Shown piece by piece: positions 1 through 8,579 of a DNA stretch of 49,881 bases. Within the stretch, counting starts at the first letter, position 1. Every line of letters begins with the position of its first letter. Source of the stretch: Aquipseudomonas alcaligenes NBRC 14159 (lineage in GTDB: Bacteria; Pseudomonadota; Gammaproteobacteria; Pseudomonadales; Pseudomonadaceae); assembly GCF_000467105.1 (NCBI RefSeq), contig NZ_BATI01000040.1, positions 1 through 49,881 on the forward strand, read 5' to 3'. The position numbers were made by a program, and so were the translations under genes. The notes under the pieces were generated by a model, which saw only the letters and a program-made list of their open reading frames with translations, did not search any database and had not been told where the DNA came from.

Positions 1-116
1 CCCTTAATCGGCCGTCTGAGCAAGTTATGGCGCAGTCTGCCGCTGCGCAACATTACTGAAGTTTTCCTCGGCTGCCGCTAGAATGGCCGCTTTGCGAAGT
101 ATCTGGAGTTTCTGTT

Positions 117-968
117 ATGCGCACTTTCCGTCTGGTGATCGCCTGCCCGGACCGCGTGGGTATTGTGGCCAAGGTCAGTAGCTTTCTGGCGACCTACAAT
201 GGCTGGATAACCGAGGCCAGCCATCATTCGGACAACCAGAGCGGCTGGTTCTTCATGCGCCATGAGATTCGCGCGGATTCCCTGCCCTTCGATCTCGATG
301 GCTTTCGCCAGGCTTTTGCGCCCATCGCTCGCGAGTTTTCCATGGAATGGCGCATCACCGATTCCGCGCAGAAGAAGCGGGTGGTGCTGATGGCCAGCCG
401 CGAGTCGCACTGCCTGGCGGACCTGCTGCACCGCTGGCACAGCGACGAGCTGGACTGCGATATCCCTTGCGTGGTGTCCAACCACAATGACCTGCGCAGC
501 ATGGTCGAGTGGCATGGCATCCCCTTCCATCACGTGCCCGTCGATCCGAAGGACAAGGCGCCGGCTTTCGCCGAAGTGGCTCGACTGGTCGGCGAGTACC
601 ATGCCGATGTGGTGGTACTGGCGCGTTACATGCAGATACTGCCGCCGCAGCTGTGCCAGGAATATGCCGGGCGGGTGATCAACATCCACCACAGCTTCCT
701 GCCGTCCTTCGTCGGCGCCAAGCCCTATCACCAAGCCTCTCTGCGCGGGGTGAAGCTGATCGGTGCCACCTGCCACTATGTCACCGAAGAGCTGGATGCC
801 GGCCCGATCATCGAGCAGGACGTGGTGCGCGTGAGTCATCGCGACAGCGTCGAAGACATGGTGCGCCTGGGCAAGGACGTGGAGAAGATGGCGCTGGCCC
901 GCGGCCTGCGCTATCACTTGGAAGACCGCGTGCTGGTGCACGACAACAAGACGGTAGTGTTCGACTGA
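117..968 (+). CDS. purU: Formyltetrahydrofolate deformylase
   Basis: Hydrolyses 10-formyl-THF to THF and formate in the cytoplasm, balancing one-carbon pools and supplying formate for purine synthesis. The 283-residue length is normal for the family. Residues 1-80 form an N-terminal ACT domain (RLVIACPDRVGIVAKVSSFL). Residues 88-283 form the formyltransferase-fold domain with the NIHHSFLPSF motif (N189, H191) and the LDAGPI motif with the catalytic-type Asp near residue 227. The start is the ATG at 117, preceded by GGAG at 105-108. The next gene begins 25 nt downstream and is probably co-transcribed. The Asn/His/Asp set is complete, so an active enzyme is expected. The 116 nt upstream show no recognisable gene. 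Confidence 0.95.
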   Translation: MRTFRLVIACPDRVGIVAKVSSFLATYNGWITEASHHSDNQSGWFFMRHEIRADSLPFDLDGFRQAFAPIAREFSMEWRITDSAQKKRVVLMASRESHCLADLLHRWHSDELDCDIPCVVSNHNDLRSMVEWHGIPFHHVPVDPKDKAPAFAEVARLVGEYHADVVVLARYMQILPPQLCQEYAGRVINIHHSFLPSFVGAKPYHQASLRGVKLIGATCHYVTEELDAGPIIEQDVVRVSHRDSVEDMVRLGKDVEKMALARGLRYHLEDRVLVHDNKTVVFD

Positions 969-993
969 CCGCTCTGCGCGGGAGGAGGACGAC

Positions 994-1419
994 ATGCTCA
1001 GATCGATCAAGGTGCGCGACTACATGACCACGCACCTGCTGACCTTCAGGCCCGATACCGACCTTTACCGGGCGATCGGGTTGCTGCTCGAACACCGTCT
1101 GTCCGCCGCGCCGGTGGTGGACGAGGCGGGGCAGTTGCTCGGTCTGCTGGCCGAGACCGATTGCCTGCGCGGCATTCTCTCCGGTGCTTACTTCGAGCAG
1201 ACCGGCGGGCTGGTGGGTTCCTGCATGAATTCCCAGGTCGACACCGTATCGCCCGATGCCAGCGTTATCGAGGTGGCCGAGCGCTTTCTGCAGGGCGGGC
1301 ACCGACACCTGCCCGTGGTGGAGGCGGGGCGCCTGCTCGGCGAGCTCGGTTGCCATGAGGTGCTGCTGGCCGTGAAGGAGTTCGCCCAGCACGATCGAGG
1401 TCATATCGACCATGGCTGA
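994..1419 (+). CDS. Tandem CBS-domain protein
   Basis: A 141-residue protein made almost entirely of two CBS motifs (about residues 8-60 and 75-130), which pair into one Bateman module. Such modules bind adenine nucleotides or similar ligands and usually act as sensors; the ligand and partner cannot be told from the sequence. It starts with VRDYMTTHLLTFRPDTDL, typical of stand-alone CBS proteins. A strong Shine-Dalgarno (GGAGGAGG, 981-988) precedes the ATG. It sits 25 nt after purU and overlaps the next small gene by 8 nt, so the three probably form one transcript. No catalytic domain is attached. Confidence 0.85.
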   Translation: MLRSIKVRDYMTTHLLTFRPDTDLYRAIGLLLEHRLSAAPVVDEAGQLLGLLAETDCLRGILSGAYFEQTGGLVGSCMNSQVDTVSPDASVIEVAERFLQGGHRHLPVVEAGRLLGELGCHEVLLAVKEFAQHDRGHIDHG

Positions 1420-1606
1420 CAGGGCTCCCGGTACCGCTACACCGCCACCCACCCTCGGTGAGGGTTGCGTGCGTCGCTACGATCCCGAGGCGCTGAGCGA
1501 GCACGACGGCACCGAGTTTCCCGGTGCCGCCGAACTCTGGCAGAAGCTGCGGCAAGCACAGCCGCCTGCCGTCGAGGGGGCGCAGGAGGAGCCTGCGCCC
1601 GACTGA
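1412..1606 (+). CDS. Small hypothetical protein
   Basis: A 64-residue, proline- and acid-rich frame that overlaps the end of the CBS gene by 8 nt, as coupled genes do. The ATG at 1412 has GAGG at 1396-1399, rather far upstream, so translation may depend on coupling. Features seen are a short basic centre (CVRRYDPEAL) and an acidic tail. There is no membrane segment and no domain I recognise. It ends 2 nt before the stop of the convergent chemoreceptor gene, and the fit between the two neighbours favours a real gene. A chance frame in high-GC DNA remains possible. Confidence 0.55.
   Translation: MADRAPGTATPPPTLGEGCVRRYDPEALSEHDGTEFPGAAELWQKLRQAQPPAVEGAQEEPAPD
1578..1600. terminator. Possible bidirectional terminator hairpin
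   Basis: A perfect 9-bp stem (GGGCGCAGG / CCTGCGCCC) with a 5-nt loop lies at the junction of two convergent genes, inside the last codons of the small ORF ending at 1606. No T-run follows on either strand, so Rho-independent termination would be weak. Confidence 0.4.
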
Positions 1607-1608
1607 GG

Positions 1609-3486
1609 TCAGATGCGGAAGCTGTCGACCAGTTGCTTCAGGCGCGAGGCCTGCTGTTCCAGGTCGCCGCAAGCGCGCAGGGTCGCCTGCAGGTTCTCCA
1701 CACCTTCCTGGTTGAGGGTGTTGATCTCGGTGATATCCATGTTGAGCGAGTCGACCACGGCGGTCTGCTCCTCGGTGGCGGTGGCGACCGACTGGTTCAT
1801 GCCGTCGATCTCGCCGATGCGTTGGGTCACGCTGCCCAGACGTTCGCCGGCCTGATTGGCGATCTCCACACTTTCCTCGCTGTAGCGCTGGCTCTCGGTC
1901 ATGGTGGTGACCGACTCGCGGGCACCGACCTGCAGCTCTTCGATCATCTTCTGGATTTCCTGCGCCGACTCCTGGGTGCGATGCGCCAGGTTGCGCACTT
2001 CGTCGGCCACCACGGCAAAGCCGCGGCCCGCTTCGCCGGCCCGCGCCGCTTCGATGGCGGCGTTGAGCGCCAGCAGGTTGGTCTGCTCGGAGATGCTCTT
2101 GATCACTTCGAGGATCTGGCCGATGTTCACCGTCTTGCTGTTCAGCGTCTCGATATTGCGGCAGGAGGCGCTGATCTTTTCCGACAGCTCGTTCATCGCG
2201 GCGATGGTCTTCTGCAGCACCTGGCTGCCGTCTTCGGCCAGATGACGGGCATCGGAAGCCTGGTGCGAGGCGTCGGCGGCGTTGCGCGCGATCTCCTGGG
2301 CGGCGGCGCCCAGTTCGTTGATCGCCGCGGCAACGCTGTTGGTGCGGCTGGCCTGTTCGTCGGAATTGGCCATCGACGAGTTGGAGGCATTGACCACCAG
2401 TTTGGCCACTTCGTTGAGCTGCTGGGTGGCCGAGGACACCTCGCGGATCGAGCCGTGGATACGCTCGACGAACTGGTTGAAGGAGGTCGCCAGCTCGCCG
2501 AATTCATCGCGGCTCTGCACGCTCAGACGCTTGGTCAGGTCACCCTCGCCCTGGGCGATGTCGCGCATGGCCTTGCCCATCACCAGCAGCGGCTGCATCA
2601 GCACGCGGATCAGCATGCCCAGCAGGAACATGATGATGACCACGGCAATGATGGTGGCGATGATGGCCGAGGCACGGAACTCGCTGAGGGTGGCGTAGGC
2701 CTTGTCTTTGTCGATGGACAGACCGACGTACCAGTTGACCGAGGGCAGGCCCTTGACCGGGGTGAAGGTGAGGATGCGTTCGACACCATCGAGTTCCGCT
2801 TCGGTCACACCAGCGCTGACGGTCGGCGTGTTCTGCGGATAGACCTCCTTGAGGGTTTTCATCACTAGGTCCTTGTTCGGATGGACCAGGATCTTGCCGT
2901 CGGCGCTGAGCAGGAAGGCATAGCCGATGCCGTCGAAATCCAGCGAGTTGATGATCTGCACTAGGGTATCGAGGCTCAGGTCACCGCCGACCACGCCGCT
3001 GCTGCCGGCCGGGGTGGCGATGGTGATGATCAGCTTGCTGGTGGCAGCATCCACGTAGGGTTCGGTCAGCGTCGAGCCGCCAGCGCTCATGGCGTCCTTG
3101 TACCAGGGACGGCTGCGCGGATCGTAGCCCTCCGGCATCTGCTCGTCCGGGCGCATAGTGAAGCTACCGTCGGCCGCGCCCAGGTAGGTGAAGTCGAAGG
3201 TCGAGGTCAGCACCTTGCTTTCCATTGTCTTGACCAGCGAGTCGGGGGTGCTGGTTTCGTCGATCGACTGGGCCACGTTCTCCACCAGCAGGATGCGTCC
3301 GGACAGCCAGTTCTGGATATTGCTGGCGGTTACCTGGCCAAGGCTCTCCAGTTCCTGTTCCAGATCTGTTCGGATGGCATTGCGCTGCAGGTAATCGTTG
3401 TACAGGGTGAACAGGGAGAAGGCTGCGATCACTACCAGCGAGGCGGCGAGCAGGATCTTGTGGCTGAACTTCAGGTTCTGGGTCAT
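1609..3486 (-). CDS. Methyl-accepting chemotaxis protein, PctA-like amino-acid receptor
   Basis: A 625-residue inner-membrane chemoreceptor. Residues 10-30 are TM1, a periplasmic dCache domain follows (about 35-275), TM2 is near 280-305, then HAMP and a cytoplasmic signalling tip (EQTNLLALNAAIEAARAGE). The membrane-distal Cache module carries Y121, R126, W128, Y129 and D146, with an Asp at 169 near the last motif position. This matches the dCache_1AA amino-acid-binding motif known from PctA, with five of six positions at identical numbers. Binding of amino acids is inferred from this motif. I chose the ATG at 3486 (MTQNLKFSHK), because upstream codons encode an unlikely basic extension. It is divergent from the HerA-like gene across 128 nt. 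It lacks the C-terminal NWETF-type CheR tether. Confidence 0.93.
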   Translation of the reverse strand: MTQNLKFSHKILLAASLVVIAAFSLFTLYNDYLQRNAIRTDLEQELESLGQVTASNIQNWLSGRILLVENVAQSIDETSTPDSLVKTMESKVLTSTFDFTYLGAADGSFTMRPDEQMPEGYDPRSRPWYKDAMSAGGSTLTEPYVDAATSKLIITIATPAGSSGVVGGDLSLDTLVQIINSLDFDGIGYAFLLSADGKILVHPNKDLVMKTLKEVYPQNTPTVSAGVTEAELDGVERILTFTPVKGLPSVNWYVGLSIDKDKAYATLSEFRASAIIATIIAVVIIMFLLGMLIRVLMQPLLVMGKAMRDIAQGEGDLTKRLSVQSRDEFGELATSFNQFVERIHGSIREVSSATQQLNEVAKLVVNASNSSMANSDEQASRTNSVAAAINELGAAAQEIARNAADASHQASDARHLAEDGSQVLQKTIAAMNELSEKISASCRNIETLNSKTVNIGQILEVIKSISEQTNLLALNAAIEAARAGEAGRGFAVVADEVRNLAHRTQESAQEIQKMIEELQVGARESVTTMTESQRYSEESVEIANQAGERLGSVTQRIGEIDGMNQSVATATEEQTAVVDSLNMDITEINTLNQEGVENLQATLRACGDLEQQASRLKQLVDSFRI

Positions 3487-3614
3487 GGTTACTTGCTTCC
3501 GGTAAGGTCTGGCAGCAGTCTTATAGGTGGCCGCGCGGCGACGCAGCGGCCTTATGGGTAACACCATCTATAACGACATACTTGCAGTAAAGCTTTAGCC
3601 CGAGGGATGGCAAG

Positions 3615-5108
3615 ATGCCTGTAACCGATACTTTTGTGCTGGGAGCCGATCCGCAGGGGCAGCCCGTGAGCCAGGCCCTGCGTCTGACCAATCGTCACGG
3701 CCTGGTGGCCGGTGCCACGGGGACCGGCAAGACGGTGACTCTGCAACGTCTCGCCGAACTGTTCAGTGATGCCGGCGTGGCCGTATTCGCCGCCGATATC
3801 AAGGGCGATCTCTGTGGCCTGGGCGCTGCGGGCAATCCTCAGGGCAAGGTGGCCGAACGTATCGCCGGCATGCCCTGGCTGAATCACCAGCCCCAGGCCT
3901 ATCCGGTGACCCTGTGGGACGTGGCCGGGAAGAGCGGTCACCCGTTACGCACCACCCTGAGCGAGATGGGGCCGCTGCTGCTGAGCAATCTGCTGGAGCT
4001 GACCGACAGCCAGCAGGCCGCCCTGTATGCGGCCTTTCAGGTGGCCGACCGCGAGGGCCTGTTGCTGCTCGACCTGAAGGATCTCAAGGCCCTGCTCAAT
4101 CACCTCAAGGACAATCCCGAGATGCTTGGTGAGGATCGAGCACTGTTTGCCGGCGCTTCCTCACAGGCCCTGTTGCGCCGCCTGGCGACCCTCGAACAGC
4201 AAGGCGCCGAGGCGCTGTTTGGCGAACCGGCGCTGCAGCTGGAAGATATTCTACGGCCCGATGCGGATGGCCGCGGGCGCATCCACCTGCTCGATGCCAG
4301 CCGCCTGGTGCATGAGGCGCCCAAGGTCTATGCGACTTTCCTGCTGTGGTTGCTGGCTGAACTGTTCGAGCAGCTGCCCGAGCGTGGCGATGCTGACAAG
4401 CCGGTGCTGGCGCTGTTCTTCGACGAGGCCCACCTGCTCTTTGCCGACACGCCCAAGGCCCTGCAGGAGCGCCTGCAGCAGGTGGTGCGACTGATCCGCT
4501 CCAAGGGCGTGGGGGTCTACTTCGTCACCCAGTCGCCCAGCGACTTGCCGGATGAAGTGCTGGCCCAGCTCGGCCTGCGTATCCAGCATGGCTTGCGCGC
4601 CTTCACCGCCAAGGAACAGAAGTCGCTGCGTGCGGTGGCCGATGGTTTCCGTCCCAATCCGGCGTTCGACAGCCTCAGCGTGCTCACCGAACTGGGCATC
4701 GGCGAAGCGCTGGTCGGTACCCTGGAGGAAAAGGGTACGCCGGCCATGGTCCAGCGCGTGGCCATCGCCCCGCCGCAGTCGCGCATCGGTCCGCTGAGCG
4801 ACACGGAGCGGGCGGCACTGCTGCGCAGCTCGCCCCAGGCCGGTCGCTATGACAAGGCGGTGGACCGCGAGTCGGCGTATGAAATGCTTATGGCTCGTGC
4901 AGCCGAGGTGCCTGCACAGGCACCGGTCGGCAGGGGTTCGCCTGCGCCGGCAGAGCAGGGCGGGCTCGGTGGTATGGCGGGCGAGCTGCTGGGCAGCCTG
5001 GCCAGCCAGGTAATGAAGACCGCCGTGCGTCAGGCCGCCAACCAGATAGGTCGGCAGCTGGTGCGCGGGCTCATGGGGTCTCTGCTGGGTGGCGGTCGGC
5101 GCCGTTGA
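3615..5108 (+). CDS. HerA-like ATPase of the DUF853 family
   Basis: A 497-residue P-loop ATPase related to E. coli YjgR. Walker A is GATGTGKT (residues 33-40). Walker B is LALFFDEAHLLF, with D270 and E271. A sensor-like FVTQSPSDLPDEVL segment follows. The family resembles HerA/FtsK hexameric translocases, but its cellular substrate is not established. The C-terminus (about 440-497) is a Gly/Ala-rich linker followed by a basic end (GSLLGGGRRR), as in other family members. The ATG at 3615 has GAGG at 3602-3605. It stands alone and is convergent with the small gene at 5118-5312. Confidence 0.9.
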   Translation: MPVTDTFVLGADPQGQPVSQALRLTNRHGLVAGATGTGKTVTLQRLAELFSDAGVAVFAADIKGDLCGLGAAGNPQGKVAERIAGMPWLNHQPQAYPVTLWDVAGKSGHPLRTTLSEMGPLLLSNLLELTDSQQAALYAAFQVADREGLLLLDLKDLKALLNHLKDNPEMLGEDRALFAGASSQALLRRLATLEQQGAEALFGEPALQLEDILRPDADGRGRIHLLDASRLVHEAPKVYATFLLWLLAELFEQLPERGDADKPVLALFFDEAHLLFADTPKALQERLQQVVRLIRSKGVGVYFVTQSPSDLPDEVLAQLGLRIQHGLRAFTAKEQKSLRAVADGFRPNPAFDSLSVLTELGIGEALVGTLEEKGTPAMVQRVAIAPPQSRIGPLSDTERAALLRSSPQAGRYDKAVDRESAYEMLMARAAEVPAQAPVGRGSPAPAEQGGLGGMAGELLGSLASQVMKTAVRQAANQIGRQLVRGLMGSLLGGGRRR

Positions 5109-5116
5109 GGCGCCGA
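5096..5116. terminator. Hairpin between convergent genes
   Basis: TCGGCGCC / GGCGCCGA form a perfect 8-bp stem with a 5-nt loop containing the stop codon of the HerA-like gene. It can fold on both transcripts of the convergent pair. No long T-run follows, so strength is uncertain. Confidence 0.5.
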
Positions 5117-5117
5117 T

Positions 5118-5312
5118 TCACTCGGCTTCGCGGGCCTGTTCGATTTTCTGCAGTTCCAGCTGAAATGCCTGGTCCAGCAGGCTGGGCTTCTTGCGCCAGG
5201 GTTTGCGCTCGGGGTCTGGCTGGGCCGCGTAAGTGAGTACCTCGCCGCCGTATACATCCTTGTAACGCTGCGCCTGGCGCTCCAGTTCGGCGCGCAGTTC
5301 GTCTTTCGTCAC
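5118..5312 (-). CDS. Small conserved hypothetical protein
   Basis: A 64-residue charged protein (TKDELRAELERQAQRYKDVY, then a basic Pro-rich middle and a helical acidic C-terminus). I recall similar short proteins in pseudomonads but know no function. I chose the GTG at 5312, which has GGGTGA upstream; a GTG at 5348 would add 12 residues (MPLPALLSTGEH) that look unrelated. There is no signal peptide or membrane segment, so it is probably cytoplasmic. It is convergent with the HerA-like gene, whose terminator hairpin touches its stop. Confidence 0.65.
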   Translation of the reverse strand: MTKDELRAELERQAQRYKDVYGGEVLTYAAQPDPERKPWRKKPSLLDQAFQLELQKIEQAREAE

Positions 5313-5370
5313 ATGTTCACCCGTTGAGAGAAGTGCCGGAAGTGGCACCCGTCATCTGTATCAATACAGA

Positions 5371-5568
5371 ATGTCTATAAGTAAGACGGTCGTGATTATA
5401 GCGATTGGCTCTTTAATTTTCATCGCTAATCAGTTTGTGCTTCTATTATTGGAAACCCTGTCGCACAAGGAGTTCAGTGAATCTGACTGCTTGGGCAAGT
5501 TGTTTCTGGCTAATCGTGTAGGCACAACTTTGCTTGCCGACTGGGAAATAACATTCCTGCAGCGGTAA
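5371..5568 (+). CDS. Doubtful small membrane ORF in AT-rich spacer
   Basis: A 65-codon frame in the 360-nt gap between the small gene at 5118-5312 and cysNC. Its first 28 residues are a plausible membrane helix (VVIIAIGSLIFIANQFVLLL). Base composition is clearly more AT-rich than all neighbours, with codons such as TTA, ATA and AAT that the window otherwise avoids. No convincing Shine-Dalgarno precedes the ATG. It could be a recently acquired small membrane protein, or an accidental frame in AT-rich regulatory DNA. I favour neither strongly. Confidence 0.25.
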   Translation: MSISKTVVIIAIGSLIFIANQFVLLLLETLSHKEFSESDCLGKLFLANRVGTTLLADWEITFLQR

Positions 5569-5644
5569 TGGTCTTGCTTCGATAACGAGCGTGCAGCCGC
5601 GCCGCAAAGCCGGTGTGACAATGCGGATTCAGGTTGGAGTGGGT

Positions 5645-5667
5645 CGAGCGGGGGGCTGCCCTGCTCG
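5645..5667 (-). terminator. Possible cysNC terminator hairpin
   Basis: CGAGC / GCTCG arms with partly complementary G/C runs inside them lie just beyond the cysNC stop. No T-run follows on the minus strand. This is a weak candidate. Confidence 0.25.
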
Positions 5668-5672
5668 GTTGC

Positions 5673-7574
5673 TCAGGCCAGGAAACCCCGTTCGCGCAGC
5701 TGCTGGACTATCAGGTCAGCCGCTTCTTCGGCACTGTGCCTGAGCGTCTCGATGCGGATTTCCGGCTGCTCGGGTGCCTCATAAGGTGAGTCGATGCCGG
5801 TGAAATTCTTCAGTTCGCCGCGCCGGGCCTTCTTGTACAGCCCTTTGGGATCGCGTTTCTCCACTTCCGCCAGTGGCGTGTCGACGAACACTTCGATGAA
5901 TTCGCCTTCGGCGACCAGATCCCTGGCCAGCTGACGTTCCGAGCGGAACGGCGAGATGAAGGCGGTGACCACCATCAGGCCGGCGTCCACCATCAGCTTG
6001 GCTACTTCGCCAATACGGCGAATATTCTCCACCCGATCGGCGGCGGTGAAGCCCAGGTCCTTGTTCAGACCGTGGCGTACGTTGTCGCCGTCGAGCAGGT
6101 AGGTGTGCACACCCAGGGCGTGGAGGCGGCGCTCCAGCAGGTTGGCGATGGTCGACTTGCCGGCGCCGGACAGGCCAGTCAGCCAGATCACGCAAGGTTT
6201 GTGACCGTTGAGGCGGGTGCGTGCCGCCTTGTCGACTTCCACGGCCTGCCAGTGGATGTTCTGCGAACGGCGCAGGGCGAAGTGCAGCATGCCGGCACCC
6301 ACCGTCTGATGGGTGTAGCGGTCGATGACGATGAAGCTGCCCATGTCGCGGTTTTCCGCATAGGGGGCGAAGGGCGCGGAACGGTCCAGACTCAGGGTGC
6401 AGACGCCGATCTCGTTGAGGCCGAGGGTCTTGGCTGGCAGCTGGTCGAGGCTGTTGACGTCGACCTGGTACTTGGGCTGGCCGAGAGCGCCGCCGATGCT
6501 ACTGGCACCGAGCTTGATCAGGTAGGGGCGGCCCGGCAGCATGGCCTCCTCGCTCATCCAGACCACGGTTGCCTCGAACTGGTCGGCCACCGCCGGCGGA
6601 GCATCAGCCGCGGCAATCACGTCGCCGCGGCTGATGTCGATCTCGTCGCTCAGGGTCAGGGTCACCGATTGACCGGTAATGGCCTGCGGCAGATCGCCAT
6701 TCAGGGTGACGATGCGCTCGACCCGGCTGGTCTTGCCCGACGGCAGCACGCGGATGGCATCACCAGGGCGCACGCTGCCGCCGAGGATGCGCCCGGAGAA
6801 GCCACGGAAATCCAGGTTGGGACGGTTGACCCACTGCACCGGCATGCGCAACGGCGCATCTTCGCGGGCCTGTTCCAACTCCACCGTCTCGAGGAACTGC
6901 ATCAGGCTCGGACCCTGGTACCAGGGCGTGTTAGGGCTGGGCTCGGTGATGTTGTCACCGCGCAGGGCAGACAGCGGGATGCTGTGGATATGTTCGATGC
7001 CGAGCCTGCTGGCGAAGGCGCGGTAGTCGGCGTCGATCTGCTCGAACACTTCCTGCGAGTAACCGACCATGTCCAGCTTGTTGATCGCCACTACCACCTG
7101 GCGGATGCCGATCAGCGATACCAGATAGCTGTGCCGGCGGGTCTGGGTCAGCACACCCTTGCGCGCGTCGATCAGGATCACGGCGACGTCGGCGGTGGAG
7201 GCGCCAGTGATCATGTTGCGGGTGTACTGCTCGTGGCCGGGAGTGTCGGCGACGATGAACTTGCGCTTCTCGGTGGCGAAGTAACGATAGGCCACGTCGA
7301 TGGTGATGCCCTGTTCGCGCTCGGCGGACAGGCCGTCCACCAGCAGGGCGAAGTCCAGTTCGCCACCCTGGGTGCCGTGTTTCTTCGAGTCGTTCTCCAG
7401 GGCGCTGAGCTGGTCTTCCAGCAGCGCCTTGGATTCGTAGAGCAGGCGTCCGATCAGCGTACTTTTGCCGTCGTCGACGCTGCCGCAGGTGATGAAACGC
7501 AGCAGGGTCTTGCGCTGGTGAGCCTCGAGGTACTGCTCGATGTCCTCGTCGATGAGCTGGCGGTGGGCGTTCAT
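5673..7574 (-). CDS. cysNC: Bifunctional sulfate adenylyltransferase large subunit / APS kinase
   Basis: A 633-residue fusion of the GTPase subunit of ATP sulfurylase (CysN) and APS kinase (CysC). The N-terminal GTPase has GSVDDGKS (31-38), DTPGHEQYTRNM and NKLDMV. Two EF-Tu-like beta-barrels follow, then the APS kinase with P-loop GLSGAGKS near residue 468 and the DGDNVRHGLNKDLGF motif. With CysD it converts sulfate to APS and then PAPS, feeding cysteine synthesis and PAPS-dependent sulfotransferases. Its start overlaps the cysD stop (TGATG), so the two are coupled. All nucleotide-binding motifs are intact. The fusion is usual in Pseudomonas. Confidence 0.97.
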   Translation of the reverse strand: MNAHRQLIDEDIEQYLEAHQRKTLLRFITCGSVDDGKSTLIGRLLYESKALLEDQLSALENDSKKHGTQGGELDFALLVDGLSAEREQGITIDVAYRYFATEKRKFIVADTPGHEQYTRNMITGASTADVAVILIDARKGVLTQTRRHSYLVSLIGIRQVVVAINKLDMVGYSQEVFEQIDADYRAFASRLGIEHIHSIPLSALRGDNITEPSPNTPWYQGPSLMQFLETVELEQAREDAPLRMPVQWVNRPNLDFRGFSGRILGGSVRPGDAIRVLPSGKTSRVERIVTLNGDLPQAITGQSVTLTLSDEIDISRGDVIAAADAPPAVADQFEATVVWMSEEAMLPGRPYLIKLGASSIGGALGQPKYQVDVNSLDQLPAKTLGLNEIGVCTLSLDRSAPFAPYAENRDMGSFIVIDRYTHQTVGAGMLHFALRRSQNIHWQAVEVDKAARTRLNGHKPCVIWLTGLSGAGKSTIANLLERRLHALGVHTYLLDGDNVRHGLNKDLGFTAADRVENIRRIGEVAKLMVDAGLMVVTAFISPFRSERQLARDLVAEGEFIEVFVDTPLAEVEKRDPKGLYKKARRGELKNFTGIDSPYEAPEQPEIRIETLRHSAEEAADLIVQQLRERGFLA

Positions 7575-8473
7575 CAGAAGTATCCCTCGACTTTCTTCTT
7601 CTCCATGGAGCCGGCGCTGTCGTGATCAATGACCCGCCCCTGGCGCTCGCTGGTGGTGGCCAGCAGCATTTCGCGGATGATCGCCGGCAGGCTGTCGGCT
7701 GCGGACTCCACCGCCCCGGTCAGCGGGTAGCAGCCCAGGGTGCGGAAGCGCACGCTCTTCAGTTCCGGCTGCTCGCCGGGACGCAGCGGCATGCGCTCGT
7801 CATCGACCATGATCAGCACGCCGTCGCGCTCCACCACCGGGCGCCGGTCGGCGAAGTACAGCGGCACGATCGGGATATTCTCCAGGTGGATGTACTGCCA
7901 GATGTCCAGCTCGGTCCAGTTCGACAGGGGGAAGGCACGAATGCTCTCGCCGGGCAGCTTGCGCGCGTTGTACAGGCGCCACAGCTCCGGGCGTTGGGCC
8001 TTGGGCTCCCAGCGGTGCTGGGCGCTGCGGAAGGAGAACACGCGCTCCTTGGCGCGCGACTTTTCCTCGTCGCGGCGTGCGCCGCCGAAGGCCAGGTCGA
8101 AGCCATGCTTGTCCAGTGCCTGCTTCAGGCCTTCGGTCTTCCACAGGTCGGTGTGCAGGGCCGAACCATGGGTGAAGGGATTGATGCCGCGGGCCCGGGC
8201 ATCCTCGTTGTGGTGCACCAGCAACTCCATGCCCGACTCGCGGGCCATGCGCTCGCGCATCTCGTACATGGCGCGGAACTTCCAGGTGGTGTCCACGTGC
8301 AGCAGCGGGAAGGGCGGACGCGAGGGGAAGAAGGCCTTGCGCGCCAGGTGCAGCATCACCGCACTGTCCTTGCCGATGGAATAGAGCATCACCGGGTTTT
8401 CCGCCTCGGATACCGCTTCGCGGAAGATGTCGATGCTCTCCGCTTCCAGGCGTTCAAGATGGGTAAGGGGCAT
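7574..8473 (-). CDS. cysD: Sulfate adenylyltransferase subunit 2
   Basis: The 299-residue catalytic subunit of ATP sulfurylase, which forms APS from ATP and sulfate, driven by GTP hydrolysis in CysN. The PP-loop SIGKDS is at residues 32-37, and the typical FRFRTLGCYPLTGAVES-like segment (here VRFRTLGCYPLTGAVES) lies near residue 235. It starts at the ATG at 8473 and is first in a cysD-cysNC operon. The 106 nt up to the next gene should hold its promoter, but I see no unambiguous -35/-10 pair. This location is about 1.4 kb from the sulfotransferase gene. Confidence 0.97.
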   Translation of the reverse strand: MPLTHLERLEAESIDIFREAVSEAENPVMLYSIGKDSAVMLHLARKAFFPSRPPFPLLHVDTTWKFRAMYEMRERMARESGMELLVHHNEDARARGINPFTHGSALHTDLWKTEGLKQALDKHGFDLAFGGARRDEEKSRAKERVFSFRSAQHRWEPKAQRPELWRLYNARKLPGESIRAFPLSNWTELDIWQYIHLENIPIVPLYFADRRPVVERDGVLIMVDDERMPLRPGEQPELKSVRFRTLGCYPLTGAVESAADSLPAIIREMLLATTSERQGRVIDHDSAGSMEKKKVEGYF

Positions 8474-8579
8474 GTTCGGTGCCTCATGTGGCCAATGGGG
8501 TGCAGCTTACCGGTCGCCCGGGCGGGGCAACAGGGCTGGGGTCTGTGAGGCAGCGTGTAAGTTAGGGCGACGGGCGGGC

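Noticed and set aside
1465..2868. A 467-codon plus-strand frame opposite the chemoreceptor
   Set aside because: The minus-strand chemoreceptor has full domain structure; the plus frame is a shadow.
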